This document shows, piece after piece, positions 18,055-26,552 of a stretch of 64,000 bases of DNA. The stretch's first letter is position 1, and every line of letters begins with the position of its first letter. The stretch covers positions 124,001 through 188,000 of the forward strand of contig NZ_FTNI01000002.1 of assembly GCF_900156315.1 (NCBI RefSeq). Reading direction: 5' to 3'. A program made the position numbers and the translations under genes. The notes under the pieces were generated by a model. It saw only the letters and a program-made list of their open reading frames with translations, did no database searches and had not been told where the DNA came from. This DNA is from Microbispora rosea. Its GTDB lineage: Bacteria > Actinomycetota > Actinomycetes > Streptosporangiales > Streptosporangiaceae.

Positions 18055-18885
18055 ATGCCGTCCTTCGACAGCGCGCGTGAGCGATTCCGGCTCGGCGCCG
18101 CCCATCTGGGGGTCCTGGGTTGTCTCTATGAGGGGAAGGCGGTTACGGCTGACCTGATGACTGCCCGGAGTGAGTTGCGGGCCGCCGGGTTGATAAGTGA
18201 CGACGACGCCGTCGTTCCCGAACTCGCCGATCTGGCGGACGCCCTCGCCGAGCCGGTTGTGTTCGTCGGTATAGAGATGACCGGAGGCCAGGGCGTGACG
18301 AACCACGGCGCGGTCATCGGCAACGACGCCTGTTATGTGTACGAAGGGTGGCCAGGCGAACCGGAGTCGGAGTATGTCCGCACCGACCTCAGCACCCTCG
18401 TGTGGTCACTCGCCAGGGCGGTGGGCCTGCGTGAAAGCGACGCCAAGCCTCCGGTCGCGACGATCATCACCACGACGGTCGGTGTCATGGACGCCGGGTT
18501 CGTGGCGCTCGCCGAAGCGGACACCGACGACGTGGGGGAGACTGTCGAGCGATTGCGTGCGGCGCTTGCTGCCGAGGGTGGGCTCGCCGACCCCGAACTG
18601 ACGGTCTTCATCCACCTGCTGCTTCAGCTCAACGGCAACTGGCGAATGACCGTCGCGTGGAACAACCGCGAGGGCCGGGGAACAGACATCCGCGGTATCA
18701 CCGTGCTTGATTGCGGTCCCCTCGGATACTGGCTGCGGGAGCGTCCAGCCGAGCCCATCATGCCGGGGGCGGTGACGCCCGACAGCGAGCTCCGGCTGGT
18801 GTTCACCGAGACGCCGCGCGTCTGGGAGCTGATCACCGAGCTCCTCCCCGGCCTCGATCAACTGCCCGCTCCTGTCGGACGGTGA
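18055..18885 (+). CDS. Unknown protein, weakly EspG-like
   Basis: A 276-residue soluble, acidic protein. ATG 18055 follows AGGGAG and lies 17 bases after the effector-like gene. The pattern 'LMTARSELRAAGLISDDDAVVP' (shown in part as 'RSELRAAGLISDDD'), then 'LADALAEPVVFVGIEM', then strands and a helix 'LSTLVWSLARAVGL' recalls the layout of EspG-type chaperones of type VII substrates, but the match is by eye and could be wrong. It could equally be an immunity or specificity protein for the upstream product. It is 6 bases from the next gene. Confidence 0.5.
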   Translation: MPSFDSARERFRLGAAHLGVLGCLYEGKAVTADLMTARSELRAAGLISDDDAVVPELADLADALAEPVVFVGIEMTGGQGVTNHGAVIGNDACYVYEGWPGEPESEYVRTDLSTLVWSLARAVGLRESDAKPPVATIITTTVGVMDAGFVALAEADTDDVGETVERLRAALAAEGGLADPELTVFIHLLLQLNGNWRMTVAWNNREGRGTDIRGITVLDCGPLGYWLRERPAEPIMPGAVTPDSELRLVFTETPRVWELITELLPGLDQLPAPVGR

Positions 18886-18891
18886 TGTGAC

Positions 18892-19461
18892 ATGTCTGGC
18901 TTCACATTCGAGCTCGTGCCGCAGAAGCCCGCTCACCGCCGTGAGCGGAAGCGTACCTTTCGCCTCCTGGCCGGTACGGCCGGGCCGTACGGAGAGGTGA
19001 GCCTGAGGATCACTACCTATCCCGAGGAGGCCACACTGGTCGCAGAGGGCCTGCCGGAGGCGTCACTCTCACATCCGGATGCACCGTCCGGCTACATCCC
19101 GGTGGACGCGCGGACGCGGCTGGTGGTGGGCGGGGTCACCGCCAGTCTCGCCCGGAACCGTCGAGCCTTGCGGAAGGAGGATCGGGGCATTGAAATCAGG
19201 CTAGGGGGTCGTAGTTATACCTACCTATGCGGTGATACGGGGCGGGAGGAGTTGTGGGACAGCGAACGTGGCCCAGTGGTACGAAAGGGTGCACCTGGCG
19301 CCAACGCAGGCATCACCATGCTCGTGCTGCCAGACGCCGATGCCACCGATCTGTCCCTGGCTCTCATCCTTCAAGGTGCTGACAGGCTCGTGCTGACTGT
19401 CGGCGGAGCGATCATTTCTGGGGTCATGTCGTTCCTGAACGGTTCGGAGGGCAACGCGTGA
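18892..19461 (+). CDS. Unknown beta-rich protein in the accessory island
   Basis: A 189-residue protein of no recognised family. Its first part is beta-rich and basic ('FELVPQKPAHRRERKRTFRL', 'GGRSYTYLCGD'), and the last 45 residues turn hydrophobic ('DLSLALILQGADRLVLTVGG', 'AIISGVMSFLNG'), which would suit membrane association. It starts 6 bases after the preceding stop and is surely cotranscribed with it. Codon use is visibly less GC-biased than in core genes of the window. A role as partner or protector of the upstream hydrophobic protein is inference from position only. Confidence 0.5.
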   Translation: MSGFTFELVPQKPAHRRERKRTFRLLAGTAGPYGEVSLRITTYPEEATLVAEGLPEASLSHPDAPSGYIPVDARTRLVVGGVTASLARNRRALRKEDRGIEIRLGGRSYTYLCGDTGREELWDSERGPVVRKGAPGANAGITMLVLPDADATDLSLALILQGADRLVLTVGGAIISGVMSFLNGSEGNA

Positions 19462-19548
19462 CGCCGTTCAAGGTGGGGAACCGCCCGGCAGTCCCCATAT
19501 CGGCTGGAGGTCGCCGACGGCATCGCTCTTTGACACGAAAGGTCTCTC

Positions 19549-20033
19549 TTGTCTGGCGCCGAGATCGTCTATGTGGAACGGCCCGGGAAGCCGAAGCTGT
19601 GGTTCGGCGTGCGCTGGGCGCTGTGCGCCGCGCTCATGATCTGGTCCTTCTGGGACTACTAGACGGAGCATCACGAGATCCCGCTTGATGCCCTGGTCGT
19701 CCTGACTCCGCTGTTCTTCGGCATCGCCTCCATCCCCGGGCTGGTCTCGCTGAGCAAGCGCCGTTACAACGCGATCACCCTGACGTCCCGGACGCTGCGC
19801 GTGGGCCGTCACACCTTGCCCGTCGCCGACATCACGCTCCACCCGCCTGCCAGCGGCCGCAGGCCCCGTCTGCTGGGCGGCGGGTACGACGTTCCGGTGG
19901 GCATGCAGACCGTGGAGTTCGGCGGGCGGGGCGGTGAACACTACCTGGTGGCGGTGGTGAAACCGCAGGCCTTTCTCGCCGCGCTGACACGAGTGATCGC
20001 TGAGGCACGACGGCGGGCGGCAGGGCAGCGCTC
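19549..20033 (+). pseudogene. Two-helix membrane protein gene (DUF3093-like) broken by an in-frame TAG
   Basis: From TTG 19549 (GAAAGG six bases upstream) the frame reads 'EIVYVERPGKPKLWFGVRWA' into a first membrane helix, hits TAG at 19660-19662 directly after 'SFWDY', then continues in the same frame with 'EIPLDALVVLTPLFFGIASI' (second helix) and 'NAITLTSRTLRVGRHTLPVA', ending near 'FLAALTRVIAEARRR'. The residues on both sides of the stop fit one protein with a DUF3093-like plan: two helices, then a PH-like beta domain. There is no proper stop at the natural end; the frame runs on into the antisense of the FHA gene. A nonsense mutation plus 3' decay is the simplest view; a sequencing error or readthrough is possible. 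Confidence 0.6.
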
Positions 20034-20178
20034 ATGGCGCGGGCCTGCGAGGTACGGCCAGTCCGGACCGCATCCGGGGGGCTCACGGCCGTACGCCGGC
20101 CACGGGCCGTTGGGAACGCTCCACTGGCCGCCGGGGGTGGAACGGCTTCCGCCCCCCGGCGGCCGGTGTGCCGCTGGT

Positions 20179-20835
20179 TCAGGAGGCCCGGCGGCCCGCG
20201 CTGGTGCGAGGCTGCGGTTCCGGCTCGGCCGGTCCGGTCGCCCGCTGTGGCGGCACGACCGGCGTGGGCCGCACCAGGCCGAGGGCGACGACCTCGTTGG
20301 CGAGCCGGGTGCGCCGGTTGGTGCCCTCCGGGATGCGGAACTTCTGGTAAAGCCGCAGCAGATGCTGCTTGACCGCAGCCTCGGTGACCACGAGGTCGTC
20401 GGCGATCTCCCGGGCCGTCGCGGGCGCCACGAACGCCTCGTCGGACAGCGCCGGACGGCACAGCGAGGTGAGGACGTCGACCTCCCGGCGAGTGAGCTCC
20501 GGCGCGGCGGCGCGGCGCAGCTCGACCTCGGGGGCGAGGTCCTCCCGCGGGATCCCGCCGACCCGGGCCCGGGCGGCCCCGAAGGAGACGACGTCGCCGT
20601 CGTCCAGCACCCTCCTGGCGATCGGCCTGCCGTTCACCCGGGTGCCGTTGCGAGACAGGCCCAGGTCCACGACGTACAGGTAGGGCCCGCGACGGACGAA
20701 TTCGGCGTGCAGCCGTGACACGCTCGGATCCGTCAGCCGGATGTCCACGCCTCGGCCGCGGCCGATCGTGGTGACGTCGGGGCGCAGCGGCACCACCTCG
20801 CCGCTGTCCTCGATCCGTATGAACGGCCCCTCCAC
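20179..20835 (-). CDS. FHA-domain protein with C-terminal helix-turn-helix
   Basis: A 218-residue regulator. Residues about 20-85 form an FHA phosphothreonine-binding domain with 'TTIGRGRGVDIRLTDPSVSRLHAEF' (seen in parts as 'IGRGRGVDIRL' and 'SVSRLHAEF') and 'GLSRNGTRVNG', keeping the Arg, Ser and Asn that read phosphothreonine. Residues 110-175 resemble a LuxR-like winged helix ('LTRREVDVLTSLCRP', 'TAREIADDLVVTEAAVKQHLLRLYQKF'). It may carry signals from the Ser/Thr kinases nearby to DNA or RNA polymerase. The GTG start at 20835 follows GGAGGA. Confidence 0.85.
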   Translation of the reverse strand: MEGPFIRIEDSGEVVPLRPDVTTIGRGRGVDIRLTDPSVSRLHAEFVRRGPYLYVVDLGLSRNGTRVNGRPIARRVLDDGDVVSFGAARARVGGIPREDLAPEVELRRAAAPELTRREVDVLTSLCRPALSDEAFVAPATAREIADDLVVTEAAVKQHLLRLYQKFRIPEGTNRRTRLANEVVALGLVRPTPVVPPQRATGPAEPEPQPRTSAGRRAS

Positions 20836-21016
20836 GGCAGTTCCTCCCCAGGTAGCCCGCCGTTACTTTCCCTATAGCTGCGGCTTACCCACCCGTGGCG
20901 AGGGGGAATCGCCTTTGCCAGGAGCAGAATCAATCCTGAAATTGGTCTGGACCTTTGAGGGGCGCTTTACCTGCTCACGGGTAGACTTCGGGCGGAGATA
21001 AGCGGAGGAAACACTT

Positions 21017-22138
21017 ATGGCGGACAAGCCCACCAAAGGCCTCGCCGATGTCGTCGCCGCGTCCACCGCGCTCAGCGACATCGACGGCCAGGCCGGCCGT
21101 CTCTTCTATCGGGGATACGACATCCACGACCTGGCCGGCCACGCCACCTTCGAAGAGGTGGCCCACCTGCTCCAGCGTGGCACGCTGCCGACCCGACGGC
21201 AGCTCGCGGACTACGGCGCGGAGCTGGCCGAAGGCCGCACCCTGGGCACGCTCGTCGAGAGCAACGTCGCCGAGATCGCCGGCAGGCAGGCGCCCATGGA
21301 GGCGCTGCGCACCCTGGTCTCGCTGGCCGGGGCCGACGACCCGGACAAGGACTCCAACTCCGCCGACGCCAACCGCCGCAAGGCCGCCAGGCTCACCGCG
21401 CAGCAGCCGATCCTCGTCGCCCGCTACCACGCGGCCAGGACGGGAGCGGACATTCCGGCGCCCGACCCCGAGCTGAGCACCGCGGCGAACTTCCTGCTGC
21501 AGATCACCGGCCGCCGTCCCGAGCGGCGCGAGGTCGAGATCTTCGACACCTGCCTGGTGCTGCACGCCGACCACACGATGAACGCGTCCACGTTCGCCGC
21601 CCGCGTGTGCGCCGCGACGCTATCCGACATGCACTCGGCGATCGTCGCCGCCATCGGCACGCTCAAAGGCCCCCTCCACGGTGGGGCGAACGAGCAGGTC
21701 ATGCGTACGCTGGAAGCGCTGGACCCGCGCGGCGTCGCACAGGCCGTACGGGACAAGCTGGCGGCGGGCGAGAAGATCATGGGCTTCGGACACCGCGTCT
21801 ACAAGACCGAGGACCCCCGGGCGACGCACCTGCGGCGGATGTCGCAGGAGCTGGCCGAGGCCTCGGGCGACGACACCTACTACCGGATGTCGCGGGAGAT
21901 GGAGGAGGTCGTCTTCGCGGACAAGCACCTGTATCCGAACGTGGACTTCTACGCGGCGACCGTCTACCACTACCTCGGCATCCCCACGGACCTGTTCACG
22001 CCCGTGTTCTCGGTCAGCCGGATGTCCGGGTGGACCGCCCACGTGATTGAGCAGCACGCCGACAACCGGCTGATCCGGCCGGACAGCGAGTACATCGGCG
22101 AGCGCGACCAGAAGTGGGTGCCCATCGACGAGCGGTGA
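21017..22138 (+). CDS. Citrate synthase / 2-methylcitrate synthase family
   Basis: A 373-residue citrate synthase of the short, gram-positive type. It condenses oxaloacetate with acetyl-CoA, or propionyl-CoA if it is a methylcitrate synthase. Hallmarks are 'DGQAGRLFYRGYDIHDLA', the first His region 'VLHADHTMNASTFAAR', 'GPLHGGANEQVM' and 'IMGFGHRVYKTEDPRA', and the catalytic Asp near 'YPNVDFYAA'. No prp genes are nearby and icd lies 0.4 kb downstream, which favours a TCA-cycle role. The ATG follows GGAGGAAAC. Confidence 0.93.
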   Translation: MADKPTKGLADVVAASTALSDIDGQAGRLFYRGYDIHDLAGHATFEEVAHLLQRGTLPTRRQLADYGAELAEGRTLGTLVESNVAEIAGRQAPMEALRTLVSLAGADDPDKDSNSADANRRKAARLTAQQPILVARYHAARTGADIPAPDPELSTAANFLLQITGRRPERREVEIFDTCLVLHADHTMNASTFAARVCAATLSDMHSAIVAAIGTLKGPLHGGANEQVMRTLEALDPRGVAQAVRDKLAAGEKIMGFGHRVYKTEDPRATHLRRMSQELAEASGDDTYYRMSREMEEVVFADKHLYPNVDFYAATVYHYLGIPTDLFTPVFSVSRMSGWTAHVIEQHADNRLIRPDSEYIGERDQKWVPIDER

Positions 22139-22183
22139 CAGCGAGGGACGCGCCGGGACCGCAGTTGCAGGCATGGGAGAGAC

Positions 22184-22468
22184 GTGAGAACGAGCGAGAG
22201 TACGGCCTGGGGGCCGTACCTGCTGGTGGTGGCGGGTGCGGCCGCCGGGCTGGGTGTGATCGGCCTGGGTGTGTCGGTGCCCGTGGGTGGTGCGATCATG
22301 GGATGTGGCTTTCTCGCCGGATCCCTGGTCCGGGTGACGGTCTCCGAACGGCGGGCGGGTGCGCTCGCGGTCCGCAGCAAACGGATGGACGCGCTCACGC
22401 TGGCGGCGTTCGGCGCGGCGCTCTTCGTCGGCTCGCTGCTCATGCTGTTGCGGCTGCACGACTCGTAG
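22184..22468 (+). CDS. DUF3017 family small membrane protein
   Basis: A 94-residue actinobacterial protein with three membrane helices: 'YLLVVAGAAAGLGVIGLGV', 'VGGAIMGCGFLAGSLVRV' and 'LTLAAFGAALFVGSLLMLL', with the family motif 'ERRAGALAVRSKRMDAL' between the second and third. In streptomycetes the same family is found next to folD and TCA genes. GTG start after GGGAGAG. It sits between citrate synthase and icd. Function is unknown. Confidence 0.85.
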   Translation: MRTSESTAWGPYLLVVAGAAAGLGVIGLGVSVPVGGAIMGCGFLAGSLVRVTVSERRAGALAVRSKRMDALTLAAFGAALFVGSLLMLLRLHDS

Positions 22469-22575
22469 GAACACGACCTCGTCGCGGACTTACCACACCC
22501 GTCCGATAGCCTCAACGGCCAGTGAGCCTCAAAAAGGACGTGCTGGCCAGTTAATTCAGAAGGGGAACCCCACGC

Positions 22576-23793
22576 ATGCCCAAGATCAAGGTAGCGGGCC
22601 CGGTCGTCGAGCTCGACGGCGACGAGATGACCCGGATCATCTGGCAGTTCATCAAGGACCAGCTGATCCTTCCCTACCTCGACGTCGACCTGAAGTACTA
22701 CGACCTCGGCATTGAGCACCGCGACGCCACCGACGACCAGGTCACGATCGACGCCGCCAACGCCATCAAGCAGTACGGCGTGGGCGTGAAGTGCGCGACG
22801 ATCACGCCGGACGAGGCCCGCGTCGAGGAGTTCGGCCTGAAGAAGATGTGGAAGTCCCCGAACGGGACGATCCGCAACATCCTCGGCGGTGTCATCTTCC
22901 GCGAGCCGATCATCATGTCGAACATCCCGCGGCTCGTCCCCGGCTGGACCAAGCCGATCGTCGTCGGCCGTCACGCCTTCGGCGACCAGTACCGCGCCAC
23001 CGACCTGAAGATCCCCGGCGAGGGCACGCTGACGCTGACGTTCACGCCGAAGGACGGCAGCGAGCCGATCGAGCTCAACGTCTTCGACTTCCCCGGCTCG
23101 GGCGTCGCCCTGGCGATGTACAACCTGGACGAGTCGATCCGCGACTTCGCCCGCGCCTCCATGCGGTACGGCCTCAACCGCGGCTACCCGGTCTACCTGT
23201 CGACCAAGAACACGATCCTCAAGGCGTACGACGGCCGGTTCAAGGACATCTTCGCCGAGGTCTACGAGACCGAGTTCAAGGCCGACTTCGAGGCCGCCGG
23301 GATCACCTACGAGCACCGCCTGATCGACGACATGGTGGCCGCCTCCCTGAAGTGGGAGGGCGGGTACGTCTGGGCCTGCAAGAACTACGACGGCGACGTC
23401 CAGTCGGACACGGTGGCGCAGGGCTTCGGCTCGCTCGGCCTCATGACCAGCGTGCTCATGACCCCCGACGGCCGCACGGTCGAGGCCGAGGCCGCGCACG
23501 GCACGGTGACCCGTCACTACCGCCAGCACCAGCAGGGCAAGCCGACCTCCACCAACCCGATCGCCTCGATCTTCGCGTGGACCCGCGGCCTGCAGCACCG
23601 CGGCAAGCTCGACAACCAGCCCGAGGTCATCGACTTCGCCGAGAAGCTGGAGCAGGTCTGCGTCGAGACCGTCGAGGGCGGCCAGATGACCAAGGACCTC
23701 GCGCTCCTGGTCGGCGGCGACGCCGAGTGGCTGACCACGCAGGACTTCCTCGCGGCGCTCGACGAGAACCTCAAGAAGAAGATGGCGCTGTAG
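22576..23793 (+). CDS. icd: NADP-dependent isocitrate dehydrogenase (homodimeric, eukaryote-like type)
   Basis: A 405-residue enzyme that oxidatively decarboxylates isocitrate to 2-oxoglutarate with NADP. It is of the dimeric type found in mitochondria and Mycobacterium Icd1 rather than the E. coli type: '[20 protein letters not shown]' at the start, '[20 protein letters not shown]', the substrate loop '[19 protein letters not shown]', '[20 protein letters not shown]' (metal Asp) and the NADP region '[14 protein letters not shown]'. Length is normal. ATG after AAGGGGA. A strong hairpin follows the stop. Confidence 0.97.
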   Translation: MPKIKVAGPVVELDGDEMTRIIWQFIKDQLILPYLDVDLKYYDLGIEHRDATDDQVTIDAANAIKQYGVGVKCATITPDEARVEEFGLKKMWKSPNGTIRNILGGVIFREPIIMSNIPRLVPGWTKPIVVGRHAFGDQYRATDLKIPGEGTLTLTFTPKDGSEPIELNVFDFPGSGVALAMYNLDESIRDFARASMRYGLNRGYPVYLSTKNTILKAYDGRFKDIFAEVYETEFKADFEAAGITYEHRLIDDMVAASLKWEGGYVWACKNYDGDVQSDTVAQGFGSLGLMTSVLMTPDGRTVEAEAAHGTVTRHYRQHQQGKPTSTNPIASIFAWTRGLQHRGKLDNQPEVIDFAEKLEQVCVETVEGGQMTKDLALLVGGDAEWLTTQDFLAALDENLKKKMAL

Positions 23794-23803
23794 CCGGAAC
23801 GGG

Positions 23804-23840
23804 GGTCTCTGCCTGCGGTTTCACCGCCGGGGCAGAGGCC
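23804..23840 (+). terminator. Hairpin downstream of icd
   Basis: GGTCTCTGCC (23804-23813) pairs with GGCAGAGGCC (23831-23840), nine Watson-Crick pairs and one G-U, enclosing a second small stem (GCGGT/ACCGC). It begins 11 bases after the icd stop. There is no U-run, which is normal for high-GC actinomycete terminators. The remaining gap to 24118 holds another GC-rich inverted stretch and the presumed promoter of the kinase gene, not resolvable by eye. Confidence 0.6.
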
Positions 23841-24118
23841 CGTCCGCTCTTCCGGCCCGTCTGCGGGCCATGAGACGTCGCAGGGCCCGGAAGACGGCGC
23901 GCCGAGTGCGAGGGCGTGGCGGCCCGGACTGCCGGGCGATCACACCTCGGGCCGTCCGAGACTTCCGGGCGGCCCTTTCCCGTCACTCGGAGGTAGGGAC
24001 CGCTCGCTGCTTTGTCACGGTTTCCTGACGTCACGGCGCGGTATCGAGCCGCGGAACCGTCGCACCGGGGCCGTAAAGTTCTGCTGGGCCGGTACTTTGC
24101 CGAATCGTGGGGAACGGG

Positions 24119-26476
24119 ATGCCGCAGATCGCGCCGTTGCAACCGGGGGATCCGACCAGGCTCGGTCCCTTCGTGCTGTCCGGCCGTCTCGGCGAGGGCG
24201 GGCAGGGCGTGGTCTACTTCGGCCAGGACCAGGCCGGCGAGCGTGCCGCGGTCAAGCTGCTGCACGTCAAGTTCTCCGGCGATACGACGGCCAGGTCCCG
24301 CTTCGCCCGGGAACTGCGCGCCGCCCAGCGCGTGGCGAGCTTCTGCACCGCCCGGGTCCTGGCGGCCGACCTGGAGGGCGACACGCCCTACATCGCGAGC
24401 GAGTTCATCGACGGGCGGTCGCTGCGTGAGACCGTCGAGGAGAACGGGCCGCTGACCGGCTCGGGCCTGGAGCGGCTGGCGGTCGGTACGGCCACCGCGC
24501 TCACCGCGATCCATCAGGCGGGCATCGTCCACCGCGACTTCAAGCCCGACAACGTGCTGCTGGCCGTGGACGGCCCGCGGGTGGTGGACTTCGGCATCGC
24601 CCGCATCCTCGACTCGACCGCCACGATCACCAGCCGGGCGATCGGCACACCCGCTTACATGGCGCCCGAGCAGATCTCCGGTGACACGGTCGGGCCCCCG
24701 GCAGACGTGTTCTCCTGGGCCTCCACGATCGCGTACGCCGCGACCGGCGACGTCGTGTTCGGCGGCAACTCGATCGCGGTCGTGCTCAACCGCATCCTCA
24801 ACCACGACATCGACACCGGGATGCTGCCCGAGCCGCTCGGCGGAGTGGTACGGGCGTGCCTGCGCAAGTCGCCGGACGAGCGCCCGGCGGCCGACCAGAT
24901 CCTGCTGCGCCTGCTGGGCCGCGCGGTGTCGGACGACGCGTCGGCGGTCGTGCTGTCCGAAGGGGCCGCGCACGCGGCCGACCCGGACGCCACGCGCCTC
25001 GCACGCACGGCTCCTCACCGTGCCCTGACGACGGGCGGCGCGCGTCCGCTGCCCGCGAGCGGCCTGCGGACCGGATCCGGCATGCGGACCGGAACTGGTG
25101 CGGGGGCCGGGGACGGCACGCGGACCGGAGCGGGCGAGAGGACCGGGAGCGGCGTGGGTGCCGGAGCCGGTACGCGGACCGGAGCCGGCATGGGGGCTGG
25201 AACCGGCACGGGAGCCGGGAGTGGCGCCGGCACAGACGGCCACCCCGAGAACGACGTGCCGACCGAGGCGTTCCGGTCCGTCCTGTCGTCCTCCGTCCCC
25301 GCCGACCTCAGATTCGGCGGCGTCCCGCGCGAGGGTGCGGGTCCCGGCGGTCACGGCGCCGTACGGCCCGGGGCGGGGGGATCCGACGCCACACCCGGGC
25401 CGGGCGGGGCCGGGCCGGCTGGGATGCGATCGGGCGGTGGCGGCTCGCATGGGACCGGGCTACCTGGAATCGGGTCGGTTGGGACCGCGCCAGGCGACGG
25501 CGGCTTGCAGGCCACCGCGTTGACTGGAACCGGGCCGCCTGCGATGGATCCGGACACGACCGGCCGGGCGCGGCGTCGTGGGAGGGGGCTCGTCGGCGCG
25601 CTGGCAGCCGTGCTCGCCGTCCTGGCCGCCGGGGGCGCGTTGATCGCCGCCAAGACCGGCTTCGCCTTCGGCGGCGCGACCGATGACGGCAGCACCGGCG
25701 AGGTCACGCCGCGGCCGAGCCCGACGTACGCCTCGGTGTACGAGAAGGCGCAGCGGACCAAGCGGCTGACGATCGGCGTGCGGTGGGACGTGCCGGGGGT
25801 CGGCCTGGAGCAGGCGAGCGGGTTCAGCGGGTTCGACGTGGATGTGGCGACGTCCATCGCCAGGAGCATGAAGGTTCCGGCGAGCGGGATCACCTTCCGC
25901 CGGGTCGGCGTCAACGACCGGGTGCGCGCGCTGACCGATCACACCGTGGACATGGTCGTGGCGACCTACTCCTATGACGACAACCGCGACGACGCGGTCA
26001 CCTTCGCCGGGCCGTACTACACGGCCCACACCGACCTGCTGGTGCTCTCCGGCTCGCGGATCAAGAAGCTGGAAGATCTGGCCGGGCGCCGGATGTGCGC
26101 GCCCGCCGGGAGCGGCACCGCCCGGCTCGTCGCCGGCAAGGTGGACGTCGAGCAGGTCCGGGCGGGCAACTACGCCGAGTGCATGGATCTGCTGACATAC
26201 GGCAAGGTGGACGCCGTCCCGGGGGACGACCTCATCATCGCCGGCTTCGCCAACCGGGTGGCGAGCCTCAAGCTGTCGGTGCTCGGCCTGCGGCTGGCCG
26301 ACCAGCGCTACGCCGTCGGCCTGCCCAGGAACGACGTGCGCACCTGCCGGGCCGTGGATGACGCGATCAGCCGCATGTACGGCGACGGCACGATGCGTGA
26401 CCTGCTGCGCAAGCACTTCGGCAACGTCGACTTCGATCCCGAACGGGACGCGCCGCCCAAGCTCGCCTGCAACTGA
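24119..26476 (+). CDS. Ser/Thr protein kinase fused to an extracellular amino-acid (glutamate-type) binding domain
   Basis: A 785-residue receptor-like kinase. The cytoplasmic kinase (about 16-275) has the glycine loop GEGGQG (25-30), Lys46, catalytic Asp140 in HRDFKPDN, Asp157 of DFG, and 'AYMAPEQ'. A Gly/Thr/Ala-rich linker of some 190 residues leads to one membrane helix (about 489-512). The outer part (541-785) is a type 3 solute-binding domain like those of glutamate/glutamine ABC importers: 'LTIGVRWDVPGVG', 'GFDVDVATSIARSM', 'VDMVVATYSYDDNRDDAVTF', 'AGNYAECMDLLTYGKVDAVPG', with paired Cys. It probably senses extracellular amino acid. ATG 24119 is preferred; GTG 24107 is possible. The downstream PadR gene is convergent. 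Confidence 0.9.
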   Translation: MPQIAPLQPGDPTRLGPFVLSGRLGEGGQGVVYFGQDQAGERAAVKLLHVKFSGDTTARSRFARELRAAQRVASFCTARVLAADLEGDTPYIASEFIDGRSLRETVEENGPLTGSGLERLAVGTATALTAIHQAGIVHRDFKPDNVLLAVDGPRVVDFGIARILDSTATITSRAIGTPAYMAPEQISGDTVGPPADVFSWASTIAYAATGDVVFGGNSIAVVLNRILNHDIDTGMLPEPLGGVVRACLRKSPDERPAADQILLRLLGRAVSDDASAVVLSEGAAHAADPDATRLARTAPHRALTTGGARPLPASGLRTGSGMRTGTGAGAGDGTRTGAGERTGSGVGAGAGTRTGAGMGAGTGTGAGSGAGTDGHPENDVPTEAFRSVLSSSVPADLRFGGVPREGAGPGGHGAVRPGAGGSDATPGPGGAGPAGMRSGGGGSHGTGLPGIGSVGTAPGDGGLQATALTGTGPPAMDPDTTGRARRRGRGLVGALAAVLAVLAAGGALIAAKTGFAFGGATDDGSTGEVTPRPSPTYASVYEKAQRTKRLTIGVRWDVPGVGLEQASGFSGFDVDVATSIARSMKVPASGITFRRVGVNDRVRALTDHTVDMVVATYSYDDNRDDAVTFAGPYYTAHTDLLVLSGSRIKKLEDLAGRRMCAPAGSGTARLVAGKVDVEQVRAGNYAECMDLLTYGKVDAVPGDDLIIAGFANRVASLKLSVLGLRLADQRYAVGLPRNDVRTCRAVDDAISRMYGDGTMRDLLRKHFGNVDFDPERDAPPKLACN
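25060..25240 (+). repeat. Low-complexity Gly/Thr/Ala linker repeat within the kinase gene
   Basis: The coding sequence here is a run of imperfect short units such as GGAACTGGTGCGGGGGCC and GGAGCCGGTACGCGG, giving alternating Gly-Thr, Gly-Ala and Arg-Thr pairs. A looser version goes on to about 25555. The units keep frame. The stretch should form a flexible linker and is likely to vary in length among strains. Confidence 0.65.
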
Positions 26477-26552
26477 GCCGTGTCACAAGCTCTGTCACTG
26501 AGCCCGGCCGCGGCTGACGCCGCCGCCCGTCCCTGGCGTGGATCAGGATGGG

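Noticed and set aside
19458-19688. A 76-codon frame starting with GTG that overlaps the stop of the gene at 18892
   Set aside because: The translation is Arg-rich and featureless. The other frame from 19549 gives a coherent membrane protein, although broken.
16310-20033. The low-GC island as a prophage or integrative element
   Set aside because: No integrase, phage structural gene, tRNA or direct-repeat attachment site is visible at its edges.
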